Positions 46,245 to 55,394 are shown, numbered from the stretch's first letter. The stretch is 64,000 nucleotides of DNA from Pelagibacterium flavum (GCF_025854335.1 NZ_CP107716.1:310001-374000), one strand, 5' to 3'. A program made the numbers and translations. The notes: a model not told the origin generated them from the sequence alone.

Positions 46245-47203
46245 GACTTGTTCTCCCCGAGCTTGGCGCTAGACGTTTTATCCGCTGACTTGGTGACCAG
46301 GCCGTATAGGCCCTGTGGCAGGAAGAAAATGACCAGCAGCAGCGTTGCGCCCATGATTAGGTTCCAGGCGTTATGGGCAACGCCAACTGCGACGGTGTGG
46401 ACGATCTCGAGAAAGATCGACCCGATGAACGGTCCAGCAACGCCGCCGATCCCGCCCAGAACAGCGGTCAAGACCAAGTGGCCAGATTCGGTCCAATAGG
46501 CGTATTCAGGTAGGACATGGCCGATCGAGACGGCGGCAATGGCGCCTCCAAGGCCGGCCAGCGCTGCTGAAATCGTGTAGGCGATCAAGAGCACAGTCCA
46601 GGCCGACACACCCAGATATTCGAGACGCACTTCGTTGGTATGAATAGCGCCGACTGCGTGTCCGAGAGGGCTTTTCAGGAACTGAACGCCTAGGCCAGCG
46701 ATGATGGCCATGAGCGCCAGCGCGACGTAGAACAAAACGATATCGAAACCGGCCTTGGTAAGGGTCATGCCCAACACCGTTGGGACGGGCACGCGCAAGC
46801 CATCGGTGCCGCCCGTTATGCCATAGAGTTTGGAGAGCAGGGCGAAGAACACCATCGAGACAGCGAGATTGAGCATCGCGAAAAAGATCGCGCGATAGCG
46901 AACCAAATAGGCCCCGACAAGGGCGCCAATAACGGCCGTGACCAAGGTGGATGCGATAAGGAGCACGAACAGGTCCGATATTCCCGACCGCAGGACGATA
47001 AAGGCTGCGGTGTACGCACCGGCCGCATAAAACATGGCGTGTCCAATCGAGATCAGACCAGCACGCAGAAGCAGGGCCACGCCGACTGCCGCAAATCCCT
47101 TTGCAATGGCGATGGTGAGCACGAATTGAAGCCAGGGGGCCGCGAAGGGGACGATGGCCAGGGCGGCAAAAGCCGCGACGAAAAGTGCATAGAGGATTTT
47201 CAT
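46241..47203 (-). CDS. Branched-chain-type ABC transporter permease (LivM family)
   Basis: A 320-aa membrane protein with about nine hydrophobic segments and the LivM signatures GHAMFYAAGAYTAA and GAIHTNEVRLEYLGVSAWTV. It forms the channel with the LivH-type protein. Its start overlaps the LivH-type stop by one base (TGATG). Confidence 0.92.
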   Translation of the reverse strand: MKILYALFVAAFAALAIVPFAAPWLQFVLTIAIAKGFAAVGVALLLRAGLISIGHAMFYAAGAYTAAFIVLRSGISDLFVLLIASTLVTAVIGALVGAYLVRYRAIFFAMLNLAVSMVFFALLSKLYGITGGTDGLRVPVPTVLGMTLTKAGFDIVLFYVALALMAIIAGLGVQFLKSPLGHAVGAIHTNEVRLEYLGVSAWTVLLIAYTISAALAGLGGAIAAVSIGHVLPEYAYWTESGHLVLTAVLGGIGGVAGPFIGSIFLEIVHTVAVGVAHNAWNLIMGATLLLVIFFLPQGLYGLVTKSADKTSSAKLGENKS

Positions 47204-48102
47204 CAGATCTTCCTCGTCGTGGCGGTGCCAAATAGCCCGTTAGGGCGAACCAGCAATACGGCGAGCATCACAAGGAACGGGGCAACGGTGTCGAATGCGG
47301 GGGCGTAATAGACCGCGAGGACTTTCGCGCCAGCGACAATGATCGACGCCACTGCAGCGCCTTCGATTTGTCCCAATCCGCCGATGGCGGCGACTGCAAA
47401 TGCCAGCACCATGGTTTCGGCACCAAGGCCGGGGGCAACGCCAGTCGTTGGCGTGGCAAGGGCCCCACCCAGCGCTGCGAGAAACACCCCAAGCGTAAAG
47501 GCAATCACGAAGGCGCGGTCGGTGTTGATGCCCATAGCGAGGGAGACTTCACGGTCGGCGACAACGGCGACAAGCAAACGGCCCAGGCGGGTGTGCTTGA
47601 TGAGAAACCGCATGCCGAACAGAACAGCCAGCGCGAGCACGATGAGGAGCAGCTGATAATTGAGATAGAAGATTCCGCCAATTTCAGTTACCCCGAGAAG
47701 CGCCATGGGAGTGTCCTGATAGATTGAGCGCACACCAAAAACGAGGCGCTGAAGGTCTTCCAGGATCAGGAATAGACCAAACGTCACCAGGATCTGGATC
47801 GCTTCATGCCTGCCATATGTCCAACGTATCAGCGTGCGTTCGACAAGCGGACCGAGGACCATGGCAACGAGCGCCGCGCTCAGCAGCAGCGCAGGGAAAG
47901 AAAGCCAAGGGTTTAGGCCTGCGCTGATGAGCCAAAGGCCCATGCTGGCGGCAATATAGGCTCCAATTGAGTAGAAGCTGCCATGGGCAACATTGAGGAT
48001 GCGCTGAACGCTGAAGACCAGAGTCAGGCCGACGGCCACGAAAAATATAAGCGCGGCGTTGGCAAGTGCGTCCATGATCAGCGGCAAGGCCATATCAAGC
48101 AT
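47203..48102 (-). CDS. Branched-chain-type ABC transporter permease (LivH family)
   Basis: A 299-aa membrane protein. I placed the start at 48102 (MLDMALPLIMDALANAALIF), with GGATGG upstream; the longer frame adds a polar leader. Signatures are LNVAHGSFYSIGAYIA and GRLLVAVVADREVSLAMGIN, with the GGLGQIEGA turn near the end. It is separated from the binding-protein gene by about 90 bp containing a strong hairpin. Confidence 0.92.
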   Translation of the reverse strand: MLDMALPLIMDALANAALIFFVAVGLTLVFSVQRILNVAHGSFYSIGAYIAASMGLWLISAGLNPWLSFPALLLSAALVAMVLGPLVERTLIRWTYGRHEAIQILVTFGLFLILEDLQRLVFGVRSIYQDTPMALLGVTEIGGIFYLNYQLLLIVLALAVLFGMRFLIKHTRLGRLLVAVVADREVSLAMGINTDRAFVIAFTLGVFLAALGGALATPTTGVAPGLGAETMVLAFAVAAIGGLGQIEGAAVASIIVAGAKVLAVYYAPAFDTVAPFLVMLAVLLVRPNGLFGTATTRKI

Positions 48103-48144
48103 ATCTTGTCCATCCGTGAGGTCTGCACCGCTTGGGTGCCGGTG

Positions 48145-48183
48145 GCGCGGAGCCGGTCCCCTCAAAAGGACAAGGCTCCGCGC
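48145..48183 (-). promoter_or_regulatory. Intercistronic hairpin after the binding-protein gene
   Basis: Perfect 10-base arms (GCGCGGAGCC and GGCTCCGCGC), with an inner GTCC/GGAC extension, between the stop of the binding-protein gene and the LivH-type gene. No T-run is present. It is in the same position relative to its operon as the hairpins at 37762 and 59481. Confidence 0.65.
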
Positions 48184-48191
48184 GCACGCCG

Positions 48192-49484
48192 TTAGTTATA
48201 GGAGCCAGGCTCGGGAAGCGTCTCGAGGAACTCTGGTGTGAGGGTCTCGATCCACGCAATCGGATCTTCTCCCAAAGGTGCCATCAGGGCTTCGCCGTCG
48301 TACCGCACCATATTGGTGATGACTGAGAAGTCGTAGGTGTCCGAAGGTCCAGTGACGCCAATCACCTGATCAACGTATCCGTCGTTGTCCTCGCGCAGAC
48401 GCGCAGTGCCTGTAAACGTCGCAGTTTCGATGCCCTCCAGCGCTGCGGCGATCTCATCGCGTGAAGGCCATTCGCCATTATTGGCCTCGATCGCGGCTTC
48501 ATAGGCCGCTTTCATAACCATGAAGCTATTGGCCATTTTCATGGTGGGAAATACCGGATACTCGCCAAAGCGGGTCGCATATTCCTCAGCGAAGGCCACG
48601 GTATCCTCGTTGGCCTGGGCGTCGGGTGTGAGCCAATACCCGTCACCGAGCATGCCAACGATCACACCGTCTGGCAGATCTATACGCTGGAGGATGGTCT
48701 CGCCGAGCGCCAGGACAGTCTGGCTTTGCGTGAGGAGGCCGCGCGGCTGGGCCTGACGGACGAAGTTTTCGAGATCTGCACCCCAGAGGTTGGAAAAGAT
48801 GGCGTCCGGGCGAGCGGCCGATAGGCGAGATACTTCGGTCTGGTAGCTCGAAGCGCCAAGGCTCGGGAAGAGCTCAGCGACAATTTCGACATCGGGCTTA
48901 AAGGCGCGGAAGGCCGCCTTAACGATCTCGGCGGCGTCATGACCAAAAGCATAGTCAGGATTAATGATTGCGACTCGTTCGATGTCGGGATTGACCTGAA
49001 GCAGGTAAGCGACATAGGCCACAAATTCGGGAATGGTGTTCCCATTGGGCCGGAACGTGTAGTCGAGCTGTTGGTCCAAAAAGAGCTGGTGGGTATCGCA
49101 GTTCCAGCTGATCGTTGGCATTTGCATTTGCTCGGCAACGGGCGCCAATGCAAGACAGTTGCTCGAAGAAAGCGCTGCGATCATCACCTGATAACTGGTT
49201 TCACCAGCAAGACGGCGATATTCGGCAATGACCCCTTCGGCCCCTTGGGCTTCGTCAACGATCGTCGCTCTGAGAGGCACCCCATCAATGCCGCCGGCGG
49301 CGTTGATCAGGTCGACCATCAGCTCGGCTCCTTGGGCGCCGGGCTGGCCATAGGCTGCTGGAGCACCAGAAGTGAACGTAAAGACCCCCACGTCGATCTG
49401 CTCGGGTTTGTCCTGAGCCATGGCCTGGGTTGCGAGGACGAGAGACGCCATCAGCGTCCCAGCAGTGCGTACGATATGTTTCAT
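48192..49484 (-). CDS. Branched-chain-type ABC transporter substrate-binding protein
   Basis: A 430-aa protein from the ATG at 49484 (AAGGAAGGAC upstream) with a signal peptide (MKHIVRTAGTLMASLVLATQ, cleaved after AMAQ). The type-I periplasmic fold is evident from YGQPGAQGAELMVDLINAAG, VIAEYRRLAGE and RVAIINPDYAFGHDAAEIVK. It is the first gene of the minus-strand operon. The clustered amidase and monooxygenase genes suggest an aromatic or amide ligand rather than leucine; that is inference. Confidence 0.92.
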   Translation of the reverse strand: MKHIVRTAGTLMASLVLATQAMAQDKPEQIDVGVFTFTSGAPAAYGQPGAQGAELMVDLINAAGGIDGVPLRATIVDEAQGAEGVIAEYRRLAGETSYQVMIAALSSSNCLALAPVAEQMQMPTISWNCDTHQLFLDQQLDYTFRPNGNTIPEFVAYVAYLLQVNPDIERVAIINPDYAFGHDAAEIVKAAFRAFKPDVEIVAELFPSLGASSYQTEVSRLSAARPDAIFSNLWGADLENFVRQAQPRGLLTQSQTVLALGETILQRIDLPDGVIVGMLGDGYWLTPDAQANEDTVAFAEEYATRFGEYPVFPTMKMANSFMVMKAAYEAAIEANNGEWPSRDEIAAALEGIETATFTGTARLREDNDGYVDQVIGVTGPSDTYDFSVITNMVRYDGEALMAPLGEDPIAWIETLTPEFLETLPEPGSYN

Positions 49485-49537
49485 TCCCTGTCCTTCCTTT
49501 GCAAGCGGTCGACCTTTCCCTACGGTCAAATAAAACG

Positions 49538-49555
49538 CTTGTGAAATATCACAAG
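49538..49555. promoter_or_regulatory. 18-bp palindrome, candidate operator
   Basis: CTTGTGAAATATCACAAG, with perfect 7-base arms, in the 144-bp region between the binding-protein gene and the divergent DUF2848 gene. The core GTGAAATATCAC closely matches GTGAAATTTCAC at 55395-55406, upstream of the MarR operon. It could bind the GntR-type protein encoded at 50345. Confidence 0.6.
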
Positions 49556-49628
49556 ATCATTACCATGGATTGCTGTCAAGCATCTTTGGTGATGCAGACC
49601 ATTCGCTACAACCAAAGGAGGAGCCGAA

Positions 49629-50315
49629 ATGGTGGCACTCAATATGACTGTGGACAGCCAAACGGGCGAGCGCGCAGTACGGTTTGATATCGACGCTCTT
49701 GTCATAGCTGGCTGGGCCGGTCGCAATCGCGAGGCAATGGAACATCATATTGCCGAGCTGGAGACGCTCGGCATCGCGCGGCCCAAAGCAACACCAACGT
49801 TCTACAGGGTTTCGCCGTCCCGCTTGAACAGTGATCCTGTCGTCCAGGCGACCGGTGAGAATTCGAGCGGCGAAGCCGAGCTGGTCTTGATTGCTGCTGA
49901 TGGAGACCTCTTCGTCGGTCTTGGTTCCGATCATACCGATCGCAAAGTCGAAGCCTATGGAGTGACGGTCTCGAAACAGATGTGCGACAAGCCAGTGGCG
50001 GACCGTGTATGGCCGTTTAGCGAAGTCGCTGACCACTGGGACTCACTGATATTGCGCAGCTATGTGATTGAGGATGGCGAACGCGTGCTCTATCAGGAGG
50101 GGCGTGTGGACGGGCTTCTTGATCCGCGCGATCTGATCAAACGATATACAGGCACCGACACGCTCGCTGATGGCACAGCAATGTTTTGCGGCACGCTGCC
50201 GGCAATTGGAGGCGTAAGGAGCTTTACAAGCTTTGAGGCTGAGGTCGAGGATCCGAAACTGAGCCGGACGATCTCGTTCCGCTACGATACCGCGATCCTC
50301 GAAGATGTAGGGTAG
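49629..50315 (+). CDS. DUF2848-family protein (FAH-superfamily-like)
   Basis: A 228-aa protein with AAAGGAGG before the ATG. The family core is easily seen: LFVGLGSDHTDRKVEAYGVT, VSKQMCDKPVADRVWPF, YQEGRVDGLL and AMFCGTLPAIGGVR. DUF2848 proteins resemble fumarylacetoacetate-hydrolase-fold enzymes and usually sit in catabolic clusters with amidases. The reaction is not established. It is divergent from the transporter and 29 bp upstream of a GntR regulator in the same direction. Confidence 0.85.
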   Translation: MVALNMTVDSQTGERAVRFDIDALVIAGWAGRNREAMEHHIAELETLGIARPKATPTFYRVSPSRLNSDPVVQATGENSSGEAELVLIAADGDLFVGLGSDHTDRKVEAYGVTVSKQMCDKPVADRVWPFSEVADHWDSLILRSYVIEDGERVLYQEGRVDGLLDPRDLIKRYTGTDTLADGTAMFCGTLPAIGGVRSFTSFEAEVEDPKLSRTISFRYDTAILEDVG

Positions 50316-50344
50316 GCCGTATAGATGGGCGCGGAGGACATTTG

Positions 50345-51001
50345 ATGAAAACTGTTGGCAAAAGGGTTTCGCTCCGCGACACCGCTTACGATGAGATACG
50401 CAAGCTCATAGTGACGTGTGAACTCCGCCCCGGGCAGCCTTTGACGGTCACGGACCTGGCTGAGGCTCTCAACATAGGAAGAACGCCGGTGATTCAGGCG
50501 ATCGACCGGTTGGCGGTCGATGGACTCGTCGACGTCATGCCCCGCAAGGGGATCGTGGTCAGTCCCGTCAGTCTCGATGATTTCATGGAGGTTATCGAGA
50601 TGCGTATGGTCAATGAGACGGCCGCCGTCCGTTGGGCGGCCGAAAGGGCAAGTCGCGCCGAGATTGACATGATGGAGGCCAATCTTGCAGCCATCTGGCA
50701 GGCGGCCAAGGACCGCAATATCGAAGAGTTCATTTCGCTCGACCGCGATTTCCATCGCTTGATCACGCAATCGGCCAGCAACCGTATCCTAGGAGATGTG
50801 CTCTCCAGTCTCCATGACAAGGCGTTGCGGTTCTGGTTCATCTCGCTCAAGGCACCCGATCACAATATTCGGGTTTGCGAGCAACATGCGGCAGTCATTG
50901 AAGGCATAAAGTCGGGCAATCTCGACGTTGCGGAAAAAGCGATGCGCGAACACATCGCTTCTTTCCAGATGAACGCAACGAGCCAGATCATGCGCGCCTG
51001 A
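50345..51001 (+). CDS. GntR-family transcriptional regulator (FCD type)
   Basis: A 218-aa protein from the ATG at 50345, with GGAGGA 6 bases upstream. The N-terminal winged helix (LRDTAYDEIRKLIVTCELRP, LTVTDLAEALNIGRTPVIQA) spans about residues 8-75. The all-helical FCD ligand domain follows, with metal-site residues in DRDFHRLITQSASN and HAAVIEG. FCD regulators usually respond to small carboxylic acids. It is co-transcribed with the DUF2848 gene and lies between the two minus-strand units, so it is a candidate controller of both. Confidence 0.92.
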   Translation: MKTVGKRVSLRDTAYDEIRKLIVTCELRPGQPLTVTDLAEALNIGRTPVIQAIDRLAVDGLVDVMPRKGIVVSPVSLDDFMEVIEMRMVNETAAVRWAAERASRAEIDMMEANLAAIWQAAKDRNIEEFISLDRDFHRLITQSASNRILGDVLSSLHDKALRFWFISLKAPDHNIRVCEQHAAVIEGIKSGNLDVAEKAMREHIASFQMNATSQIMRA

Positions 51002-51007
51002 TCGAGC

Positions 51008-52348
51008 TTAACCCCTCAATATCGCTTCGGCAGAGTGCGCGACACCCAGCAAGGATCTGTCGCCACCGTGGGACCCCATTAAATTCATGCCAACCGGCAT
51101 GCCGCCACCGACCGGAATCGGGATCGAGACAGCGCAGCGATCGAGAAAATTGGCCACTGTCGGATTGCGAAGAGCCAAGAGGTTCGCGCGTCCATAGGCT
51201 TGTTCATCCTCCAGTTCTGCAAGCGTCGGAGCGACGAAAGGCGTCGTGGGGAATATTACGGCGTCATAGGACGCGGTCGCACTGTTTGCCGCTTTGATCA
51301 TCTCTTGGCGGATGTCCAAAAGGCGCTCATATTCGCCCGGTTCCTGTTGCAAGGCTTTCTCGATACGCACGCTGACCCGCGGGTCGTATAGCTCGGCCGA
51401 CGAGGCGAGCAGCTCCTGGTGGACCATCAGAGCCTCGTGAGCAACGATACCGCCGCGCGCGTTGAGTTCGGGCAGTCGGTCAAGGTCCTCGAGCCTGATT
51501 TCTTCAATCGTCACCCCGGCGTCTGCCAAGCGGTCTATTGCAACCGAGAATGCGTGCGACACTGCCGCTTCAACGTCATCGGTTACGTAATTGACCAGAA
51601 CTGCCAATTTCAGCTTTGACGGCTTGACCTGATCGGGCGCTGCTGGCTGATCGCCGGCCATGATCGCGTCAAGCAGCGCGCAGCATTCCACGCTGGCACC
51701 AATCGGGCCAATGCTGTCGAGGGATTTCGAGAGGGGATAGGCCCCATCCAGGGGGACGCGCGACGCCGTCGGTTTAAAACCAGTTAGGCCACACAAGGCG
51801 GCGGGTATGCGGCAAGAACCGCCCGTGTCGGTGCCGATGGCGGCGGCAGCCATGTTTCGGGCGACCGAGACGGCTGCGCCCGATGACGAGCCGCCGGGGA
51901 TGCGTGGTGTCGTGGGATCGGCGGGGTTGGCGGGCGTTCCATAATGGGGATTGATGCCAAGACCGGAATAGGCGAACTCGGTCATGTTGGTGTGCCCGAG
52001 GATGATCAGCCCGGCCGCCCGCAGCCGCTTGACGATTTCTGCGTCTTGTCGGGCCGGTGCGGCACTTTTTAGAACGGTCGAACCGGCCGTCGTCACCAAT
52101 CCTTCGACGTCAAACAATGCCTTTATTGAGATTGGGATGCCGGCGAGAGGTGAAGGGGACTTCCCTTCGGCGCGAAGATCATCGACGCGCTGGGCATCGG
52201 CCAGTGCGCGGTCTCGGTCGAGAGCGAGAAATACCGGCGAATTAGGGTCGTCGGACTTCTCGATGGTTTCCAGATACTGCGTGACCAGGGAGAGGCTCGT
52301 TGCCTCTCCCTTTTCGAGTTTGCGTGCGAGTTCCGAGAGCGTCACCAT
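51008..52348 (-). CDS. Amidase signature-family amidohydrolase
   Basis: A 446-aa amidase. The start is the ATG at 52348, 5 bp after the cupin stop; the longer frame overlaps the cupin gene. The Ser-cisSer-Lys triad is visible: Lys in GIPISIKALFDVEG, the first Ser in IPGGSSSGAAVSVA, and the nucleophile in TDTGGSCRIPAALCGLTG. It hydrolyses a C-N amide bond. The context suggests an amide released from, or attached to, an aromatic substrate. Last gene of the MarR-monooxygenase operon. Confidence 0.92.
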   Translation of the reverse strand: MVTLSELARKLEKGEATSLSLVTQYLETIEKSDDPNSPVFLALDRDRALADAQRVDDLRAEGKSPSPLAGIPISIKALFDVEGLVTTAGSTVLKSAAPARQDAEIVKRLRAAGLIILGHTNMTEFAYSGLGINPHYGTPANPADPTTPRIPGGSSSGAAVSVARNMAAAAIGTDTGGSCRIPAALCGLTGFKPTASRVPLDGAYPLSKSLDSIGPIGASVECCALLDAIMAGDQPAAPDQVKPSKLKLAVLVNYVTDDVEAAVSHAFSVAIDRLADAGVTIEEIRLEDLDRLPELNARGGIVAHEALMVHQELLASSAELYDPRVSVRIEKALQQEPGEYERLLDIRQEMIKAANSATASYDAVIFPTTPFVAPTLAELEDEQAYGRANLLALRNPTVANFLDRCAVSIPIPVGGGMPVGMNLMGSHGGDRSLLGVAHSAEAILRG

Positions 52349-52353
52349 TTTGG

Positions 52354-52737
52354 TTAGTCTTCGTCGTAGTAATGGATTTCGAGCAGGACACACCCTTGCT
52401 CCGACTTGAAGGGGCCGTGATAGGCTCCAGGGGGGCGACACGCATAGGTGTTGGGTGAGAAGCTCTCACCACCTTTCCCGTTCTCGTCGTTCCCCACCGT
52501 GAGATCACCTGAAACCAAATAGACTTCCTCCCAGTAGTCGTGGACGAATGGTTTGGTGGTGAACACACCGGGTGCAAACCGCAAGAGGCGCGTGCGGTTG
52601 CCAGACTTTGCGTCTTCATCGAGAGCGCCTGCGAGAATTTTCTGTTCGATTCCCTCAGGATAGCCGGCTGGGACGTGCCAACCTTCTGTGCCCATGTCGA
52701 CGGGGAAAAATTCAAGATGCTGCTTGTTGATAGCCAT
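52354..52737 (-). CDS. Cupin-domain protein
   Basis: A 127-aa single-domain cupin. Motif 1 residues appear in VHDYWEEVYLVSGDLTVG (His, Glu, Glu) and motif 2 in YACRPPGAYHGPF, which keeps a histidine, so metal binding is plausible. It could be a small dioxygenase, hydrolase or isomerase for the product of the neighbouring monooxygenase. The function is not shown. It starts 9 bp after the monooxygenase stop and ends 5 bp before the amidase. Confidence 0.85.
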   Translation of the reverse strand: MAINKQHLEFFPVDMGTEGWHVPAGYPEGIEQKILAGALDEDAKSGNRTRLLRFAPGVFTTKPFVHDYWEEVYLVSGDLTVGNDENGKGGESFSPNTYACRPPGAYHGPFKSEQGCVLLEIHYYDED

Positions 52738-52746
52738 TTTGGTTCC

Positions 52747-54234
52747 TTACGCCGCTGATGATTTGGTTGTCTTGAGCTCGTCCTCGAGCGAATAGCTGTC
52801 GAGCATGCGATCGACCAACTGGGTGCAGCTGTCCCAGTCAAACGAGCGGAAGCTGTGCCCCTTGGTGACAAAATTGGCGCCCGCATAAAACATTTCGTAC
52901 TGGCTATGACGGGAAGCAAACTCCGAGCCCACGGCGTCCCATGCAAGCTTGAAGAATTTCACGCGGCCTTCGGACGATGACGTCGGCGATTGCTGGGTTT
53001 TGCCAATGAGCTCGCGCAATTCTGGATTGGCAAAATCCTCGACGGATGAGGGCAACATGATCAGACCGCCACCCGCCAGTTCGCGCAGAGTCGTGATGAC
53101 CTGCCCATAGAGCTCTTGGGTGAGAACCTGAGCTGAGTAGAGCGTGTGCGTGTCGGGGATGAAATAACCGTTCCGAGATTGTCCCTTGATCTCCATTGCA
53201 TGAACGAGAGAATCCACGAGATTGTTCTGGGCGGCCAGCTTTCCCAGCGTCTCCTTGACTGGAGGAAAATTGATGATGCCGTTGGTATCGGCGATCTTGC
53301 GGGCGATACCGACCAAGAACCGCATTTTGACCATGAGGCGGATCTGGGCCTGGTAGTTTTGGTAGACGTGAGCCGGGGTGGCCATGAATTGTTTCATGCA
53401 CATCGCCGTGTCCTGGTTTACAAAAACCCGGTCCCAGGGAACCTTGACGTCATCAAAATATAGGACAGCGTCATTCTCGTCGAACCGGCTGGCGAGCGGG
53501 TAGTCATAGACGCTGGTTGCAGCTTGTTCGTACGAGCGGCGCGAAAGGATCTTTAGACCCTTTGCATTCATGGGAATAGCAAAGGAAACGGCGTATGGCT
53601 CTTCGCCCTCACGCAAGGGCTGGATGCAGGTCACAAAGACCTCATTGGCCATGATTCCGCCCGTCGCGAGCATCTTTGCCCCACGAATGGTCAAACCTTC
53701 GGCATCCTGATCAACCACACCGGCAGTAAGGAACGGATCCTGCTGCTCATTGGCGGCCTTGGAACGATCAGCCTGGGGATTGATGATCACGTAGGTGAGG
53801 TAGAGCTCATTGTCCCGCGCGTAGCGATAATATTCGGCCAGAGCCTTGGCGCGGTTGCTGTCGTAGGACTCGAAGACGTCGATTCCCATATACATGCCCG
53901 AAATACACGATGCGACGTGGTCCGGGGCTCGCCCCAGAAAGCCACCATGGATTTCGGTCCATGCAACCAGCGCTTTTCGGCGCTCGACCAGCTCCCCGTA
54001 TGACCTGGGCAGCTGCCAAATCCGATTGGCTCTCAAGTCACTGTTTTCACCGACCTGATAGGTCATCAGGTCCAAATTTTCAGGACGCGACTGGAAATCA
54101 TATAGCTTGCCCGTCGACTGGACGGTTCTGCGAAAGGCGGGATGGACGCTAACGTCGCCCGCATGTTCGCCGTTGATATAGACGGAACGACCGTCATTAA
54201 GTGATGCAATGTGTTGAGCGCCGGTCTTAACCAT
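52747..54234 (-). CDS. HpaB-type FADH2-dependent monooxygenase
   Basis: A 495-aa protein of the 4-hydroxyphenylacetate 3-monooxygenase oxygenase-component family, from the ATG at 54234 with AAAGGAGG upstream. Family features include the N-terminal SLNDGRSVYINGEHAGDV, ISGMYMGIDVFESYD, the flavin-site region GLTIRGAKMLATGGIMANE, and FDDVKVPWDRVFV. It uses reduced FAD, presumably supplied by the reductase encoded upstream, to hydroxylate an aromatic or heteroaromatic ring. Relatives include pyrrole-2-carboxylate and phenol-type hydroxylases; the substrate is unknown. Confidence 0.9.
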   Translation of the reverse strand: MVKTGAQHIASLNDGRSVYINGEHAGDVSVHPAFRRTVQSTGKLYDFQSRPENLDLMTYQVGENSDLRANRIWQLPRSYGELVERRKALVAWTEIHGGFLGRAPDHVASCISGMYMGIDVFESYDSNRAKALAEYYRYARDNELYLTYVIINPQADRSKAANEQQDPFLTAGVVDQDAEGLTIRGAKMLATGGIMANEVFVTCIQPLREGEEPYAVSFAIPMNAKGLKILSRRSYEQAATSVYDYPLASRFDENDAVLYFDDVKVPWDRVFVNQDTAMCMKQFMATPAHVYQNYQAQIRLMVKMRFLVGIARKIADTNGIINFPPVKETLGKLAAQNNLVDSLVHAMEIKGQSRNGYFIPDTHTLYSAQVLTQELYGQVITTLRELAGGGLIMLPSSVEDFANPELRELIGKTQQSPTSSSEGRVKFFKLAWDAVGSEFASRHSQYEMFYAGANFVTKGHSFRSFDWDSCTQLVDRMLDSYSLEDELKTTKSSAA

Positions 54235-54256
54235 GGCGACGTCCTCCTTTGGGGGG

Positions 54257-54790
54257 TCAGTAGTGAATTGCGAGCGGCCAAGGGGCCACGTCTTGGGTTT
54301 GTTCAAGCTTTGCGTAGCGTCCCTTGGAGAAAACCAGGGGGCGTCGGTCGGGGGTTGAGCGCATCTCGATCACTTCCACGATGAAGAGGATGTGATCTCC
54401 GCCATCATGGGTTGCCCACGGACGACACTCAAAGACGGCGGCGACGCCGGCCAGAACGGGGGCCTCGGCAAACCCTCTGTGAAAATGGGTGCCCTCCCAT
54501 TTGTTGGAGCCGGCACGGGCAAATCGGTTGGAAATTGCCTGTTGGTTGTCGGAAAGGATGTTGATCGCAAATCCCTCGGCCTGCTCCCAATGGGGGAGGC
54601 TTAAGGCGCGTTTATCCACGCTGAACAAGACGAGCGGGGGGTCGAGCGAGAGGGAATTGAACGAACTCATCGTCATCCCGCAATCTTCGCCGTCACCGCG
54701 GCAAGTTACGATACAGACGCCCGTTGGGAATTGGCCCAGCGCCTGACGCATTTCGCGGGGATCAATGCTTGTGGATGCCGAAGCACTCAT
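54257..54790 (-). CDS. Flavin reductase (HpaC-type) partner of the monooxygenase
   Basis: A 177-aa flavin-reductase domain with AAAGGAGCG before the ATG. Motifs are ALGQFPTGVCIVTCRGDGED, MTMSSFNSLSLDPPLVLFSV and FAINILSDNQQ. It reduces FAD or FMN with NAD(P)H for the HpaB-type oxygenase encoded 22 bp downstream. Its ATG overlaps the MarR stop (ATGA). Confidence 0.92.
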   Translation of the reverse strand: MSASASTSIDPREMRQALGQFPTGVCIVTCRGDGEDCGMTMSSFNSLSLDPPLVLFSVDKRALSLPHWEQAEGFAINILSDNQQAISNRFARAGSNKWEGTHFHRGFAEAPVLAGVAAVFECRPWATHDGGDHILFIVEVIEMRSTPDRRPLVFSKGRYAKLEQTQDVAPWPLAIHY

Positions 54791-55329
54791 TGATCGCTCC
54801 TTTCCGTGCCCACAAGGTAGTCCGAGAGCAGGACTGCCTTTTCCGCGCTCGCCCGCAGAGAGGCCGCCAGTTGCCGCACGAGGGCGTAGTTGGCGGCATT
54901 CACCGGTTCAAACAGCAGATCATTGACTTCCTGCTGTACGGGCGCCAGCTGAGACAGAAGAGCAGTGCCTTTGTCCGAGACACGCATATGAACACGGCGC
55001 TGGTCGTCGGGATTGGGAGTCTTGGTCACAAGTCCCAATTTTACGAGCTTGGTCGTTTCACTGGTTACGAATGGCGGGGAAAACGCGAGGTGATCGGCGA
55101 GAGCTCGCACGCCAACCCCGCGTTCCGACTGTAGCTGCCTGATGCTGATGAGCAGAGTGTACTGGACCCCCGAAAGGCCGACAAACGCTCCAAATCGGGA
55201 GCGGATTTGCTCGAGCCGGGCCGAAAAGGCCAGCAGGTTGTGCACCATCTCGCGGAACGCATCATCCTTGCCAGCAATCAAAAGGTCCTCCCGTCCCACC
55301 GTGGGTTCGAATTGAATGTCCTGTTCCAT
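54787..55329 (-). CDS. MarR-family transcriptional regulator
   Basis: A 180-aa winged-helix protein from the ATG at 55329 with GGGAGGCG upstream. The recognition region reads VGVRALADHLAFSPPFVTSE, then TTKLVKLGLVTKTPNPDDQR with the wing sequence RRVHMRVSD. MarR proteins of this kind repress aromatic-degradation operons until the substrate binds. It is the first gene of the operon it probably controls. A near-palindromic TTAAGTTAGTTAA sits between the -35 and -10 of its promoter, where binding would block transcription. Confidence 0.92.
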   Translation of the reverse strand: MEQDIQFEPTVGREDLLIAGKDDAFREMVHNLLAFSARLEQIRSRFGAFVGLSGVQYTLLISIRQLQSERGVGVRALADHLAFSPPFVTSETTKLVKLGLVTKTPNPDDQRRVHMRVSDKGTALLSQLAPVQQEVNDLLFEPVNAANYALVRQLAASLRASAEKAVLLSDYLVGTERSDQ

Positions 55330-55357
55330 CTTCGCCTCCCATGGATAGTGTGGGAAC

Positions 55358-55386
55358 ATAATTAAGTTAGTTAAGTATCTTGTCAA
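55358..55386 (-). promoter_or_regulatory. Promoter of the MarR-monooxygenase operon with embedded repeat
   Basis: On the minus strand, TTGACA (55386-55381), a 17-base spacer and AATTAT (55363-55358). The spacer plus -10 contains TTAACTAACTTAA, a likely MarR operator. The match to the -35 consensus and the spacing are exact. Confidence 0.65.
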
Positions 55387-55394
55387 GAATGCGT

